Assembly (NCBI GenBank): GCA_017936885.1
Contig: JAGBEO010000006.1
Location: 1-64,000 of the forward strand
Source of the DNA: Lachnospiraceae bacterium
GTDB taxonomy: Bacteria > Bacillota > Clostridia > Lachnospirales > Lachnospiraceae
Direction: 5' to 3'
DNA: 64,000 bases
This document shows positions 8,804 through 18,238 of the stretch, piece by piece; position 1 is the stretch's first letter; each line of letters opens with the position of its first letter. The notes beneath the pieces were generated by a model that worked only from the letters and a program-made list of their open reading frames with translations, was not told the origin of the DNA and searched no databases. The position numbers and the translations under genes are program-made.

Positions 8804-9637
8804 TTAAATTTTAGACTCAAAAGCACCATGAAATGCCACACGGTATTTATCATATACCTTCTCACTGTCATATTCCGGCGCAAATTCCTCTGCCAATTCG
8901 CAAATCGATACAATTGTGCTGATTTCTTCTTCCAAATCCTCTGCTATTTCCTCGGGAGTTTTATTTTTTCCCAGCTTTTTACAGACCATCTTAATTAATT
9001 TATATTCTTCTCCTTCAGTTCTTCCATCCTGTCTGGCATATGCTAATTCTTCCCACCGCTGCATATATCGTACTCCTATCTTCTCTGATATCCTGATCTT
9101 TTTAACCTTGTTATGAATCAGCTTTATTCTGCTGCTTTTTGTGCTGTCAGCCGCTGCATCGGTTGTTTCCGTGAGATATCCCATAAAATCCAGAAATTCC
9201 TGCGAAAAATCTCCCCTGTTCGTTCCTCTGGTATTAATAAAGATTCTGACTGCCCCGTCTCCCAGCTTGAGATCGGGACATTCCCTGCAGGCTCCTTCAA
9301 AGGTATACCGATACAAGTTGCGTCCAAAAATATCAAAAGGAGCTATCAGAATAAAACAACTGTCATTGAGCAAATTAAAGTTACTGCTTCCCGGCTCTAA
9401 AAGAGATACATCAAGCTGTGCCTGATCCATACTCACTACATCAAGTCTGATCTCACGCAACTGCGGCGATACACGCAGTTCCTTTTCTGTCTGCGGTTTA
9501 TCAAGAAGCTCTATCTCATTTTCAAGCACAATACTGATGAGTGCCTGATAGGCTTCCCTGTCCTCCATCGTCTCATCAAATAGAAACTTATCCACCAGAT
9601 TCAATTCTTCAAGCTTTGTGGTTACCTCGTTTACCAT
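8804..9637 (-). CDS. Rpn/PD-(D/E)XK transposase-like family protein, catalytic hairpin deleted
   Basis: A 277-residue member of the Rpn-like PD-(D/E)XK nuclease family common in Lachnospiraceae. Family landmarks are visible: LVDKFLFDETMEDREA near the start, EIRLDVVSMD (about 60-70), LLNDSCFILIAPFDIFGRNLY, and GDGAVRIFINTRG. Relatives as I recall them have about 25 residues between the RLDV strand and SLLEPG that carry the Y-x-V/T-E-M-Q catalytic strand and an RxRYYQ segment. Here the protein passes from VSMD straight to QAQLDVSLLEPG, so the E-x-Q/K part of the active site seems lost by an in-frame deletion. AGGAGG lies 8 nt upstream of the ATG. Probably inactive as a nuclease. Confidence 0.75.
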   Translation of the reverse strand: MVNEVTTKLEELNLVDKFLFDETMEDREAYQALISIVLENEIELLDKPQTEKELRVSPQLREIRLDVVSMDQAQLDVSLLEPGSSNFNLLNDSCFILIAPFDIFGRNLYRYTFEGACRECPDLKLGDGAVRIFINTRGTNRGDFSQEFLDFMGYLTETTDAAADSTKSSRIKLIHNKVKKIRISEKIGVRYMQRWEELAYARQDGRTEGEEYKLIKMVCKKLGKNKTPEEIAEDLEEEISTIVSICELAEEFAPEYDSEKVYDKYRVAFHGAFESKI

Positions 9638-9890
9638 ACACTTTCCTCCTTTGTGCAGGAATACAGGTATGGTAACTTTCAGTCCGTTCCGTCTTCCTGT
9701 ATCCTGCTGTATTTAAGTTATTAGGGTTCTTAAAGCAGGATTTCAGGATTTTAAGAACAGATTGATTCTGTGAGACGCAGCTATGCTGCTAAAATAAGCT
9801 TTCGCTTAAAGAAATCTTATGCTTTGCATTTAATATAGCACTTATAAAATCATATTACAACTCTTTTTATTCTTTTTTCAGTTAATATAA
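9638..9890. other. Intergenic DNA with inverted repeats
   Basis: No gene was found between the Rpn-like gene and the GH31 terminator. It holds a perfect 9-bp inverted repeat GTTCTTAAA/TTTAAGAAC (9726-9734 with 9750-9758) and shorter repeats GCAGC-TAT-GCTGC and TAAGC-TTTC-GCTTA near 9777-9816. None is followed by a convincing U-run. The role is unknown. Confidence 0.4.
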
Positions 9891-9920
9891 GAATACGGAG
9901 CAGTTTCCCGCTCCGCATTC
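9891..9920 (-). terminator. Terminator of the GH31 gene
   Basis: An 11-bp stem (9891-9901 with 9910-9920) with an 8-nt loop lies about 75 nt past the GH31 stop. One position is A-C on the plus strand but becomes a G-U pair in minus-strand RNA, which supports the minus strand as the functional one. The following U-run is weak (CTTATATT). Confidence 0.55.
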
Positions 9921-9995
9921 CAATAATAATTTTCGTTTTCTGTCTGCAATTGAGTGATAAAAATAAATTATTTTTTACAAATAACGCACAGACCT

Positions 9996-12335
9996 CTACA
10001 GTTCCACCTCAATCGTTCCTGCTTCCGGCATCAGCACCGTATCATTTCCCTCAATCTGCATCCCGGCGCCACGTACAGCAGAAGCCTTCACATTCACAAG
10101 GCGAATCGTATACGGCTTCTCAGCCTCTGCCTGTATCGTAATCTTAGTACCGTTTCTGACAGCAGACGCTGTCAGTGCAACCTTCTGTTTCATATCGTAA
10201 ATAACAGTAGATGCCTCCTTGCCGTCCGCTAATGCATATACCCGAAGCTCAGCGCCATCCGCATAATCATAGTCCGGCTTATCATCACAAGCGCCAAGCG
10301 CCACTATACTGTTCTCCTTCACCATCAACGGCAGATGCAGGTAGTCATAATCCTTCTCTACCCAGACACAACCCTCTGTCACTTCTCCGGTAAAGAAATC
10401 CGTCCAGGTCCCCTTCGGCAGATAGAAAATACCGCGTCTCTCGTCATTGAAAATCGGAGCTACCAACAGATGATCACCTAGCATATACTGCTTATCCAAA
10501 TAAGCACAGTTTCTATCCTCCGTAAATTCCAGAACCATACTGCGCATAGTGGGAACACCGGATATAGAAGTATCCACTGCCGTCTTGTACAGATAAGGCA
10601 TCAGGGATGCTTTCAGGCGCGTAAAAGTCCTTACCACATCCACTGCCTCATCATCATAAACCCACGGAACGCGGTAAGAACTGCTGCCGTGCAGACGGCT
10701 ATGGGAGGATAATAAGCCGAATGCCACCCAGCGTTTATATACGTCCGCGGTAGAGGTATTCTCGAAACCGCCGATATCATGCGCCCAGTAACCGAAACCG
10801 GACATCATCAAAGACAGACCGCCGCGCAGACTCTCTTCCATAGACTCATAGTCAGACCAGCAGTCACCGCCCCAATGTACAGGGAATTTCTGACCGCCTA
10901 CGGTAGCGGAACGAGCAAACAAGACCGCTTCTCCTTTGCCCCGCTTCTTCTCCAACAATTCAAAAACCGTTTTATTATAAAGATATGTATAGAAGTTATG
11001 CATCTTCTTAGGATCGGAACCGTCATGATACACACAGTTCACCGGAATCCTCTCGCCAAAATCCGTCTTGAAACAGTCAACACCCATATCCAGTAAGACT
11101 TCCAGCTTATCCTGAAACCATCTACATGCCTCCAGATTCGTGAAATCCACAAGCGCCATACCGGGCTGCCACATATCCCACTGCCACACATCACCATTCG
11201 GTCTCTTAATGAAATAGCCCTTCTCCATTCCTTCCGCAAAAAGTGCGGATTCCTGCCCGATATAAGGATTAATCCACACACAGATATTTAATCCCTTATC
11301 CTTAATTCTATGCAAAAGCCCTGCCGGGTCGGGGAACACCTCATCATCCCAGATAAAGTCAGACCAGTGGAAGCCTTTCATCCAGAAACAGTCGAAATGG
11401 AATGTACGAAGCGGAATCCCGCGGTCTAACATACCGTCTATAAAGCTCATAACAGTAGCCTCATCATAATTGGTTGTAAAAGAGGTGGACAACCATAATC
11501 CGAATGTCCACGGCGCCGGCAGAGACGGTTTACCGGATAAATCCGTATATCTTGTCAGAACCTCTTTCATGGTAGGGCCATTGAAGAAGAAATAGTCTAA
11601 GGAACCGCCCTCCACACTAAATGCAGTCTTCGTCACATTCTCCGTTGCAAACTCGAAAGAAACTCTTTCGGGATGATTCACCAAAATACCGTATCCTTTG
11701 TTCGATACAAAGAACGGAATATTCTTATAAGACTGCTCTGTACTGGTGCCGCCGTCCTCATTATAGATTTCCACCGTCTGGCCGTTTTTCACAAACGGGG
11801 TAAAACGCTCGCCCGTACCGTATAATAGTTCACCTACACCGATGCAAAGCTGCTGGCGCATATAGGTATTCTCCAGATCACCGCCTATATCATAACAGTC
11901 ACCCTTCCAGTCTGTTTTGATCATTGCAAGATCCCTGCTGCCGCTTTGGGTAATTACCTTACCATCTCTCATGTAACGCATATACCAGGTATCTTTGCCG
12001 ATTTCCAGAGACAGGGAACCGCTTGTGATAACGATTTTCTCTTCAAAATCTTCTACCTGAAGGGTTTGCGGATGATCCAGGTTCAATTCAAAAGCGGGTG
12101 TTTTCGGACAAGTTCCCATATAATGATCAGTCTGTACGCGAATCACGTCCGGCATCGGAGACGTAATGCGGATTGTCAGATTAGCACCGCCTAAAGTATC
12201 ACCGCGATGGTTAATTTTGTGGGTAGGTGCACATAAAGTGACTTCTTTGTCTGTGATCTTGGTGTAATAAACCTGCTGCGGGGAGAAACATGCCATACCC
12301 TCTTTTAACAGCCAGCATCCGTTGCTGAATTTCAT
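9996..12335 (-). CDS. yicI: GH31 alpha-xylosidase (YicI type)
   Basis: A 779-residue GH31 enzyme, close in length and layout to E. coli YicI (772). The nucleophile is D425 in CFKTDFGERIP and the acid/base is D491 in HWGGDCWSDYESM. The FDCFWMKGFHWSDFIWD stretch resembles the xyloside-specific clade. It cleaves alpha-1,6 xylose from the non-reducing end of xyloglucan oligosaccharides or isoprimeverose. No signal peptide is present, so it is cytoplasmic. The open frame extends 32 codons further upstream, but CGGAGG lies 5 nt before ATG 12335 and the family start MKFSNG follows. It is transcribed divergently from a YesM-type kinase gene. Confidence 0.93.
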   Translation of the reverse strand: MKFSNGCWLLKEGMACFSPQQVYYTKITDKEVTLCAPTHKINHRGDTLGGANLTIRITSPMPDVIRVQTDHYMGTCPKTPAFELNLDHPQTLQVEDFEEKIVITSGSLSLEIGKDTWYMRYMRDGKVITQSGSRDLAMIKTDWKGDCYDIGGDLENTYMRQQLCIGVGELLYGTGERFTPFVKNGQTVEIYNEDGGTSTEQSYKNIPFFVSNKGYGILVNHPERVSFEFATENVTKTAFSVEGGSLDYFFFNGPTMKEVLTRYTDLSGKPSLPAPWTFGLWLSTSFTTNYDEATVMSFIDGMLDRGIPLRTFHFDCFWMKGFHWSDFIWDDEVFPDPAGLLHRIKDKGLNICVWINPYIGQESALFAEGMEKGYFIKRPNGDVWQWDMWQPGMALVDFTNLEACRWFQDKLEVLLDMGVDCFKTDFGERIPVNCVYHDGSDPKKMHNFYTYLYNKTVFELLEKKRGKGEAVLFARSATVGGQKFPVHWGGDCWSDYESMEESLRGGLSLMMSGFGYWAHDIGGFENTSTADVYKRWVAFGLLSSHSRLHGSSSYRVPWVYDDEAVDVVRTFTRLKASLMPYLYKTAVDTSISGVPTMRSMVLEFTEDRNCAYLDKQYMLGDHLLVAPIFNDERRGIFYLPKGTWTDFFTGEVTEGCVWVEKDYDYLHLPLMVKENSIVALGACDDKPDYDYADGAELRVYALADGKEASTVIYDMKQKVALTASAVRNGTKITIQAEAEKPYTIRLVNVKASAVRGAGMQIEGNDTVLMPEAGTIEVEL

Positions 12336-12554
12336 AATAACCTCCGTTCCGAGCGCCGGTTTCCTGATCCGCCCCGGACGCTCCCTGTTTGTTTTCTGTA
12401 CAAAATAATAAGTAACTGCAAAGAAAATCAAATAGTTACTATATTAAATTTTTAAATTCTATACTATTATAAAAATTGCAAAAGAGAAAGTATACCGTTT
12501 TTTTTGGAGTTGAAATACGGTAATTACTAGAGAAAAGGAAATCGTGACAACTAT
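12336..12554. promoter_or_regulatory. Divergent promoter region between GH31 and kinase genes
   Basis: About 220 nt of AT-rich DNA between two divergent starts must hold both promoters. TATAAT-like stretches occur around 12455-12475, but no -35/-10 pair with good spacing stands out on either strand. A regulator site for the YesN-type protein is likely here but not identifiable by eye. Confidence 0.4.
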
Positions 12555-14375
12555 ATGAACCGAAAAATACAATTATCCAAAATCTTCTACAAAGCCCGTA
12601 TCAAACAGCAGCTATATCTGATGTATGCCATCGTAGTCGTTCTTCCTATTATATTAATAGGAATGTTTCTGCTGTTAAATAACTACCGCATGATGATGAA
12701 CTATCACAGGGATCTACTGGAATCGGATAACCGCCGCGTCAGGAATATTCTCTTTGAAATTACCACCCAGATTTATAATATCTCCGAAAATATTTCCTTC
12801 GACAATACGATTCAGAATGTCCTGACAGACAGCTTTGCCACGGATGGGGATTGTCAGGATGCAATCGACCGCATCAGCCTGTTGGATCATTATATGGACA
12901 ACTATGCGGAAATCAGCCAGATTAGCATTTATACGGACAACCCCTCCATCGCCGGATACAAGCAGTTTATGCAGGCGACACCGGAGAATACCGCAGAAGA
13001 CTGGTACCAAAAAGGAATATCCCAATCCGGTATTTTCTGGAAGGGCATGTCCAGAACAGATGATTATTCCAATGAATACTGGAATCTTTGTCTTGTCCGC
13101 AAAATCCCTCTTATGAATTCCCCTTACCATGCAGTGCTTGTCATCTCAATCAGCGATAATTATCTGCGGACAAGAATTGACAGCAGCGAATATATCAATA
13201 TGGTTTCCATAGATGAAGAATCCGTTTTTTACAGCTCAGACAGAACAGCTTACGGCACCCGCCCTCCGGTTGCCATAGATTATACGGAACCGTATTATCA
13301 GCACAGCGGCAAACTGAAACAGGACGACCGGAAATGCTTTGTCAATGTGTCCACACTGCACACTTATCAGTCAGACTCCAAACTGTATATCACTACAATG
13401 GACAAACAGGGCTATCAAAGCATCCAGAATATTTTATATATCTGCGTGGCAATTATTTTGCTGGCAATTACCATTCCCGGCATTATGATTCATATTTTTA
13501 CCGACTATTTTACAGGCAGAGTCGGGCTTCTCAGACAGGAAATGCACAAGGCAAGCAATCAGGATTATGAGCTGATACCCACCTTTCAGGGAAACGATGA
13601 ATTATCGGAAGCCTTTGCGGACTTACAGATTATGGTGCATAACGTCAAAGAACAGGAAGCCAGAACCTATGAAGCGCAGATTAAGGAAAAGGAGCTTTTA
13701 ATCAGCCAGCAGGAAATGGAATTTAAAATGCTTGCAAGTCAGATCAATCCCCATTTTTTATACAATACATTGGAGACGATCCGCATGAAGGCTTTTACCG
13801 CAGGAGACCGGGAAGTGGCTACCGCCATTAAACTGTTGGGAAAATCGATGCGCTATGTCCTTGAAAATACAGGCACTTCTTTTACCACACTGGCAAAAGA
13901 ATCCGACCATGTAGATACGTATATGATGATTCAGCAGCTACGGTTCGGCGACCGCATTCAATATGAGAAGCATATAGAGATTGGAATAGAACTCTGCAAT
14001 TACCGCATTTTACCCCTTCTTCTCCAGCCCATCGTAGAAAATGCCATTGTCCACGGATTAGAGGATATAGAGCATGGCGGCATTATTACGCTTTCTGTCT
14101 ACAGAAAGATACCCGCCGGTGTTGAGCTTCTCTTTATCGACATATCGGATAACGGAAACGGCATGACAGAAGAAGTACTTGAAAAGCTGCGCCGGGATAT
14201 AGAAGTGCGGGATATGAGCAGAAGTAAAAGCATCGGTATGTACAATATTAACCAAAGAATGAAGCTCTATTACGGAGACACCTGCCGCCTGCATGTCTAT
14301 TCCGAACCGCACAAAGGCACTACCGTAAGACTGATGATCCCTACGGATCAGATGAAACCTGATAAAACATCATAA
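12555..14375 (+). CDS. YesM-type sensor histidine kinase
   Basis: A 606-residue two-component kinase. A membrane helix (about 20-42) is followed by an extracellular sensor region (about 45-290), a second helix (about 293-315), a HAMP-like linker, a coiled coil and the His_kinase domain with H400 in QINPHFLYNTLE. The N box is PIVENAIVHGLED and the G box is DISDNGNGMTEE. The class usually senses extracellular oligosaccharides and controls ABC importers and hydrolases. AAGGAA is 14 nt before the ATG, a long spacing. The matching YesN-type regulator is not adjacent but lies beyond the transporter genes at 18239-19816 on the other strand. Confidence 0.95.
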   Translation: MNRKIQLSKIFYKARIKQQLYLMYAIVVVLPIILIGMFLLLNNYRMMMNYHRDLLESDNRRVRNILFEITTQIYNISENISFDNTIQNVLTDSFATDGDCQDAIDRISLLDHYMDNYAEISQISIYTDNPSIAGYKQFMQATPENTAEDWYQKGISQSGIFWKGMSRTDDYSNEYWNLCLVRKIPLMNSPYHAVLVISISDNYLRTRIDSSEYINMVSIDEESVFYSSDRTAYGTRPPVAIDYTEPYYQHSGKLKQDDRKCFVNVSTLHTYQSDSKLYITTMDKQGYQSIQNILYICVAIILLAITIPGIMIHIFTDYFTGRVGLLRQEMHKASNQDYELIPTFQGNDELSEAFADLQIMVHNVKEQEARTYEAQIKEKELLISQQEMEFKMLASQINPHFLYNTLETIRMKAFTAGDREVATAIKLLGKSMRYVLENTGTSFTTLAKESDHVDTYMMIQQLRFGDRIQYEKHIEIGIELCNYRILPLLLQPIVENAIVHGLEDIEHGGIITLSVYRKIPAGVELLFIDISDNGNGMTEEVLEKLRRDIEVRDMSRSKSIGMYNINQRMKLYYGDTCRLHVYSEPHKGTTVRLMIPTDQMKPDKTS

Positions 14376-14517
14376 ACAAATATGCTCTTGGCTCAGATAA
14401 AAAATGTAAGATATTTTTAGTCAAATATTTACGGTATTTTTATCTTATTCCTTTATATATAATGATTCCAACATCGAAACTTGAGGCCTGAAAATGTGAT
14501 TTAGAGGAGGTAGTTGG

Positions 14518-15453
14518 ATGAAAGCCAAGAGTAAAGAGAAGATCATAAAACAAAAGTTCAGCTTGCAGTTAATGTGGAAGCAGAGATATTTGCTCATGAT
14601 GTCTGTTCCTTTTGTTATATGGCTGATTGTTTTCAAATATGTACCCCTGTGGGGCTGGACAATGGCATTTCAGGAAGTAAAGCCTAAAACCTTTGCACAG
14701 CCTGTCTGGGAGAGAAAATTTGTCGGCTTTGACAATTTCATAAAAGCATTTTCCGACAGATTATTCGGACAGACCATGATTAATACGATCGGTCTGAGCA
14801 TTCTCGGTATTGCTCTGGGCACGATCATGGCAATTCTGTTCGCCTTAATGCTCAATGAAATCTGTTTTAACCGATTTAAAAAAGTAACACAAACCATTTC
14901 CTATCTGCCACACTTCGTATCCTGGGTTGTTATCGCAAGTATTGCAAAAATGGCATTAAATGACGGCGGTATGATAGATACCCTGTTTGGCAGGAACTTA
15001 AATCTGATGAGTACAAATTCACCACTGTTCTGGGTGGTTGTCTGTCTGATCAATATCTGGAAAGAGATGGGATGGGATGCCATCGTATATCTTTCCGCAA
15101 TGGCCGGTATTGATCAGGGACTCTATGAAGCAGCAAAGGTAGATGGGGCAACCCGTCTGCAGAGAATCTGGCACATAACTCTTCCGGGTATTAAGCCCAC
15201 AGTTGTGGTACTGCTGATTATGAGTATCGGCAGTGCATTGAATGTCGGAATGGAGAGACAGATGCTTTTAAGCAACGCGATTGTACAGGATCACGCAATG
15301 GTACTCTCCTGGTTTGCCTATGTCAGAGGTATCGGAACAAGCAATTACGGACTTGGTACCGCAATCGGCATGTTCCAGTCATTAGTAGGAATTTTACTGT
15401 TATTCCTCGCTAATAAGATTGCCGGCTGGCTTGGCGAAAGCAAACTGATATAA
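14518..15453 (+). CDS. ABC transporter permease, LplB family
   Basis: A 311-residue polysaccharide/oligosaccharide permease with six predicted helices after a short basic N-terminus. The EAA motif is YEAAKVDGATRLQRIWHITLPG. GAGGAGG lies just upstream of ATG 14518. It forms an operon with the next permease (13-nt gap) and a binding protein. The LplB/YtcP/LplA class typically works with YesM/YesN regulators and imports complex oligosaccharides such as xyloglucan, pectin or host-glycan fragments. The ATPase is not encoded here. Confidence 0.94.
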   Translation: MKAKSKEKIIKQKFSLQLMWKQRYLLMMSVPFVIWLIVFKYVPLWGWTMAFQEVKPKTFAQPVWERKFVGFDNFIKAFSDRLFGQTMINTIGLSILGIALGTIMAILFALMLNEICFNRFKKVTQTISYLPHFVSWVVIASIAKMALNDGGMIDTLFGRNLNLMSTNSPLFWVVVCLINIWKEMGWDAIVYLSAMAGIDQGLYEAAKVDGATRLQRIWHITLPGIKPTVVVLLIMSIGSALNVGMERQMLLSNAIVQDHAMVLSWFAYVRGIGTSNYGLGTAIGMFQSLVGILLLFLANKIAGWLGESKLI

Positions 15454-15466
15454 AGGAGGGGTTACC

Positions 15467-16363
15467 GTGGCTAAAGTGAAAAACAGCTATCATAAAATAA
15501 AAAGCCGGGACAATATTTTGGATTACATATTGTTAATAGTATTTCTGTTCATTATTTTATTAACCGTATATCCGTTCTTAAACGTACTGGCAATTTCTTT
15601 CAATGATCCGATTGATACGATGCGGAACATTAATTTCATTATTCCGAGAAAATTTACGGTCAGCAACTATGTTTATGTGTTTGAGAAAAACCATCTGATC
15701 ACACCACTTCTGCTCTCCGTGGCAAGAACCCTGATCGGTACGCTGGCCGGTGTCATCTGTACGGCAATGCTGGCTTACGTGCTGAGCAGAAAGGACTTTT
15801 ATTTCAACAAACTGTTCACCGTTTTGTTCGTAATTACCATGTATGTCAGCGGCGGTCTGGTTCCCGAATACCTGTTAATTATGAGAACTTTAAAATTAGG
15901 AAACAACTTCCTTGTGTATATTATTCCGGGTCTGATCTGGGTATATAACATTATCCTGATCCGTTCCTTTATCGACGGACTTCCCATTGCTCTGCAGGAG
16001 GCGGCAAGAGTAGACGGTGCCAATGACTTTACGATCTGGTGGAAAATCGTTCTTCCTCTTTGCAAACCGGTACTTGCAACAGTGGCTTTATTCGTAGCAG
16101 TGGGACAGTGGAACTCCTTTATGGATACCTATTTATATGCCAAGGATTTACCGACTCTGCAGTATGTGCTCTATGAGATTATGGAAAAGGCACAAATGAA
16201 AATAGATCCCCATTCCGCGGCCCAGCAGACGAAAAATACGATATCACCGCTCTCTGTGCGAATGGCAATTACCATCATTGCAACGGTTCCGATTCTGATT
16301 GTATATCCGTTCTTGCAGAAGTACTTTGTAGGCGGCATGACAGTCGGTGCAGTCAAAGACTGA
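15467..16363 (+). CDS. ABC transporter permease, LplC/YtcP family
   Basis: A 298-residue second permease of the importer, with about six membrane helices and the EAA loop LQEAARVDGANDFTIWWKIVLPL. The start is GTG at 15467, supported by a strong AAAGGAGGGG 6 nt upstream. It pairs with the LplB-type protein encoded just before it. It ends with YFVGGMTVGAVKD, the usual tail of this family. Confidence 0.94.
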   Translation: MAKVKNSYHKIKSRDNILDYILLIVFLFIILLTVYPFLNVLAISFNDPIDTMRNINFIIPRKFTVSNYVYVFEKNHLITPLLLSVARTLIGTLAGVICTAMLAYVLSRKDFYFNKLFTVLFVITMYVSGGLVPEYLLIMRTLKLGNNFLVYIIPGLIWVYNIILIRSFIDGLPIALQEAARVDGANDFTIWWKIVLPLCKPVLATVALFVAVGQWNSFMDTYLYAKDLPTLQYVLYEIMEKAQMKIDPHSAAQQTKNTISPLSVRMAITIIATVPILIVYPFLQKYFVGGMTVGAVKD

Positions 16364-16473
16364 CGAAAACCGGACATTTACTTAATGTTTGCTTTGAGAA
16401 ATACTGAATCCGGTATTTTTCTGTTAATAAATTACGAAAAGCAAAGCGCAAAGGCGTGAAAGGAGAAAGAACT

Positions 16474-18150
16474 ATGAAAAAGAAAAGAATCAGTGCATTG
16501 TTACTTGCCGTGACAATGACAGCAGGTGTTCTTGCCGGATGCGGCGGCGACACAGCAGCAACCACCGGTAACGAAACAGCGACAGACAGCGGCTCCGATT
16601 CCGGTGAGGTAATCGAGTTAACCTTCTACAATGCAGACGGTGAGGAAGACCCCTGGACAGACCCTGTAGCACAGGCAATTACAGACAAAACCGGCATCAA
16701 GCTTAAAACCGAATATCCGATCTCCCAGGATGATGAAACCATCGCCCTGATGATCGCGGAGCAGGATTATCCCGATATGATCTTTGCAAAAGGTGATGCA
16801 GGAAGCTTAATTGATGCAGGCGCATTAATCGACATGACAGACCTGATCGAAGAATACGGCCCGAATATCAAGAAATTATACGGCGAAGAGTTTGACAAGC
16901 TAAAATATTCGGCAGAAGACCCTTCTATTTACCAGCTTTCCTCCTACAATGTAGGCGGCGAAGTATTTACCCACGCAGGAACCGCGCAGGTTCAGTGGGA
17001 TGTACTGAAAGCCAATGACTACAAGCTTCCGGATACCTTAGAAGAATTTGAAACAATGATTAAGGATTATCTGGCTGCCAACCCGACAACAGAGGACGGA
17101 CTTGACAGAATCGGCTTTACCTTATCCTGCGCCGACTGGCACTGGATGATTACTCTGGGTAATCCCGCCGGCTTTATCGCTGACGGCGCTCCTGATAACG
17201 GACAGTGGTTAATTGACGAAAACAATCAGGCTATATACAAATTCCGTTCCGATAAAGAAAAAGAATATTTCCGCTGGATGTGCCGTATGTACAACGAAGG
17301 CATCCTTGATCCTGACTTTGCTACACAAACACATGAAGATTACATCGCTAAAATCGCTTCCGGCCGCGTTGTGGCACTCTTTGATACAGACTGGGATTAC
17401 GCAGACGGTGAGAAGGTTTTAAAGACAGACGGAAAATACGGTTCCACTTATGCACCTCTTCCGCTTACAATGGATAAAGACACCACATGTGCAGCACTAA
17501 TGTATCAGGGACTTACAACCGGTTACGGCGTAGGTATTTCCACATCCTGTGAAGATCCGGTGGCTGCTGTTAAATACCTCGACTTCCTCTGTTCCGATGA
17601 AGGCCAGGTACTGGTACAATGGGGTATCGAAGATGAGAACTACTTCGTAGATGAAGAAGGACACCGTTATCGTACAGAAGAAGAAATCAAGATGTCAAAC
17701 GAAGACACAGAGTACAAGAAGACAACAGGTGTAGGCTTCCACAACTATCCGTTCCCTTACTATGGTGACGGTATCGTAGATTCTACAGGCAGCACTTACA
17801 CAACCAAGAGCAGAGCATCCGTTGCTGCAGAATACAACGAAGAACAGAAAGCAGCATGTGAGGCATGGGGTGTAGAGCTTATGGTTGATGTATTCCCTCA
17901 GGCTGATGAATTCGAAACACCTCCGTATTCCGCAATCTGGGCATATGCGAAACCAATGGAGTTTGATGAAATCGCCAACCAGCTCGATGAAATTGCATGG
18001 CCGTCCTTAATTGGCTGTATTATGGGCTCTGAGGCAGATTTTGATGCGTCCTATGAGGCCATGTTAGACGAACTTGAAGCAACCGGTATGGCAGAGGCAG
18101 AACAGATGTTAACAGATATTATTGCCGAAAAGGTTTCTTTAGTTCAGTAA
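16474..18150 (+). CDS. Extracellular oligosaccharide-binding lipoprotein, LplA-like
   Basis: A 558-residue solute-binding protein, the long class that pairs with LplB/YtcP permeases. The signal peptide ends in VLAG-C with Cys23. The mature part begins with a short Thr/Ser/Asp-rich linker and the domain starts near VIELTFYNADGEEDPW. Aromatic residues (WHWM, WDYADG, HNYPFPYYG) are plentiful, as expected for sugar stacking. The frame can start at GTG 16456, but AAAGGAGA about 7 nt before ATG 16474 and the signal peptide favour the latter. It closes the operon and is followed by a strong terminator at 18174-18215. Confidence 0.94.
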   Translation: MKKKRISALLLAVTMTAGVLAGCGGDTAATTGNETATDSGSDSGEVIELTFYNADGEEDPWTDPVAQAITDKTGIKLKTEYPISQDDETIALMIAEQDYPDMIFAKGDAGSLIDAGALIDMTDLIEEYGPNIKKLYGEEFDKLKYSAEDPSIYQLSSYNVGGEVFTHAGTAQVQWDVLKANDYKLPDTLEEFETMIKDYLAANPTTEDGLDRIGFTLSCADWHWMITLGNPAGFIADGAPDNGQWLIDENNQAIYKFRSDKEKEYFRWMCRMYNEGILDPDFATQTHEDYIAKIASGRVVALFDTDWDYADGEKVLKTDGKYGSTYAPLPLTMDKDTTCAALMYQGLTTGYGVGISTSCEDPVAAVKYLDFLCSDEGQVLVQWGIEDENYFVDEEGHRYRTEEEIKMSNEDTEYKKTTGVGFHNYPFPYYGDGIVDSTGSTYTTKSRASVAAEYNEEQKAACEAWGVELMVDVFPQADEFETPPYSAIWAYAKPMEFDEIANQLDEIAWPSLIGCIMGSEADFDASYEAMLDELEATGMAEAEQMLTDIIAEKVSLVQ

Positions 18151-18173
18151 AATTTTCATACGAAAAATAAGAG

Positions 18174-18215
18174 CTGCCGTATCCGTGATTCATGATCACA
18201 GATGCGGCAGTTTTT
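18174..18215. terminator. Bidirectional terminator between convergent genes
   Basis: A long hairpin, CTGCCGTATC paired with GATGCGGCAG plus an inner GTGAT/ATCAC stem, is followed by TTTTT on the plus strand. On the minus strand a short T-rich run follows after a gap. It lies between the binding-protein gene and the convergent regulator gene and can serve both. Confidence 0.8.
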
Positions 18216-18238
18216 AAATAGTTAATTAATATTTATAT

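Noticed and set aside
12544-12558. Mini-frame GTG-ACA-ACT-ATA-TGA overlapping the kinase start
   Set aside because: Four codons with no dedicated ribosome binding site; chance is the best explanation.
16395-16425. Small hairpin before the LplA-like gene as a terminator
   Set aside because: The stem is only 6 bp and the genes on both sides clearly form one transporter operon; at most a weak attenuating or processing site.
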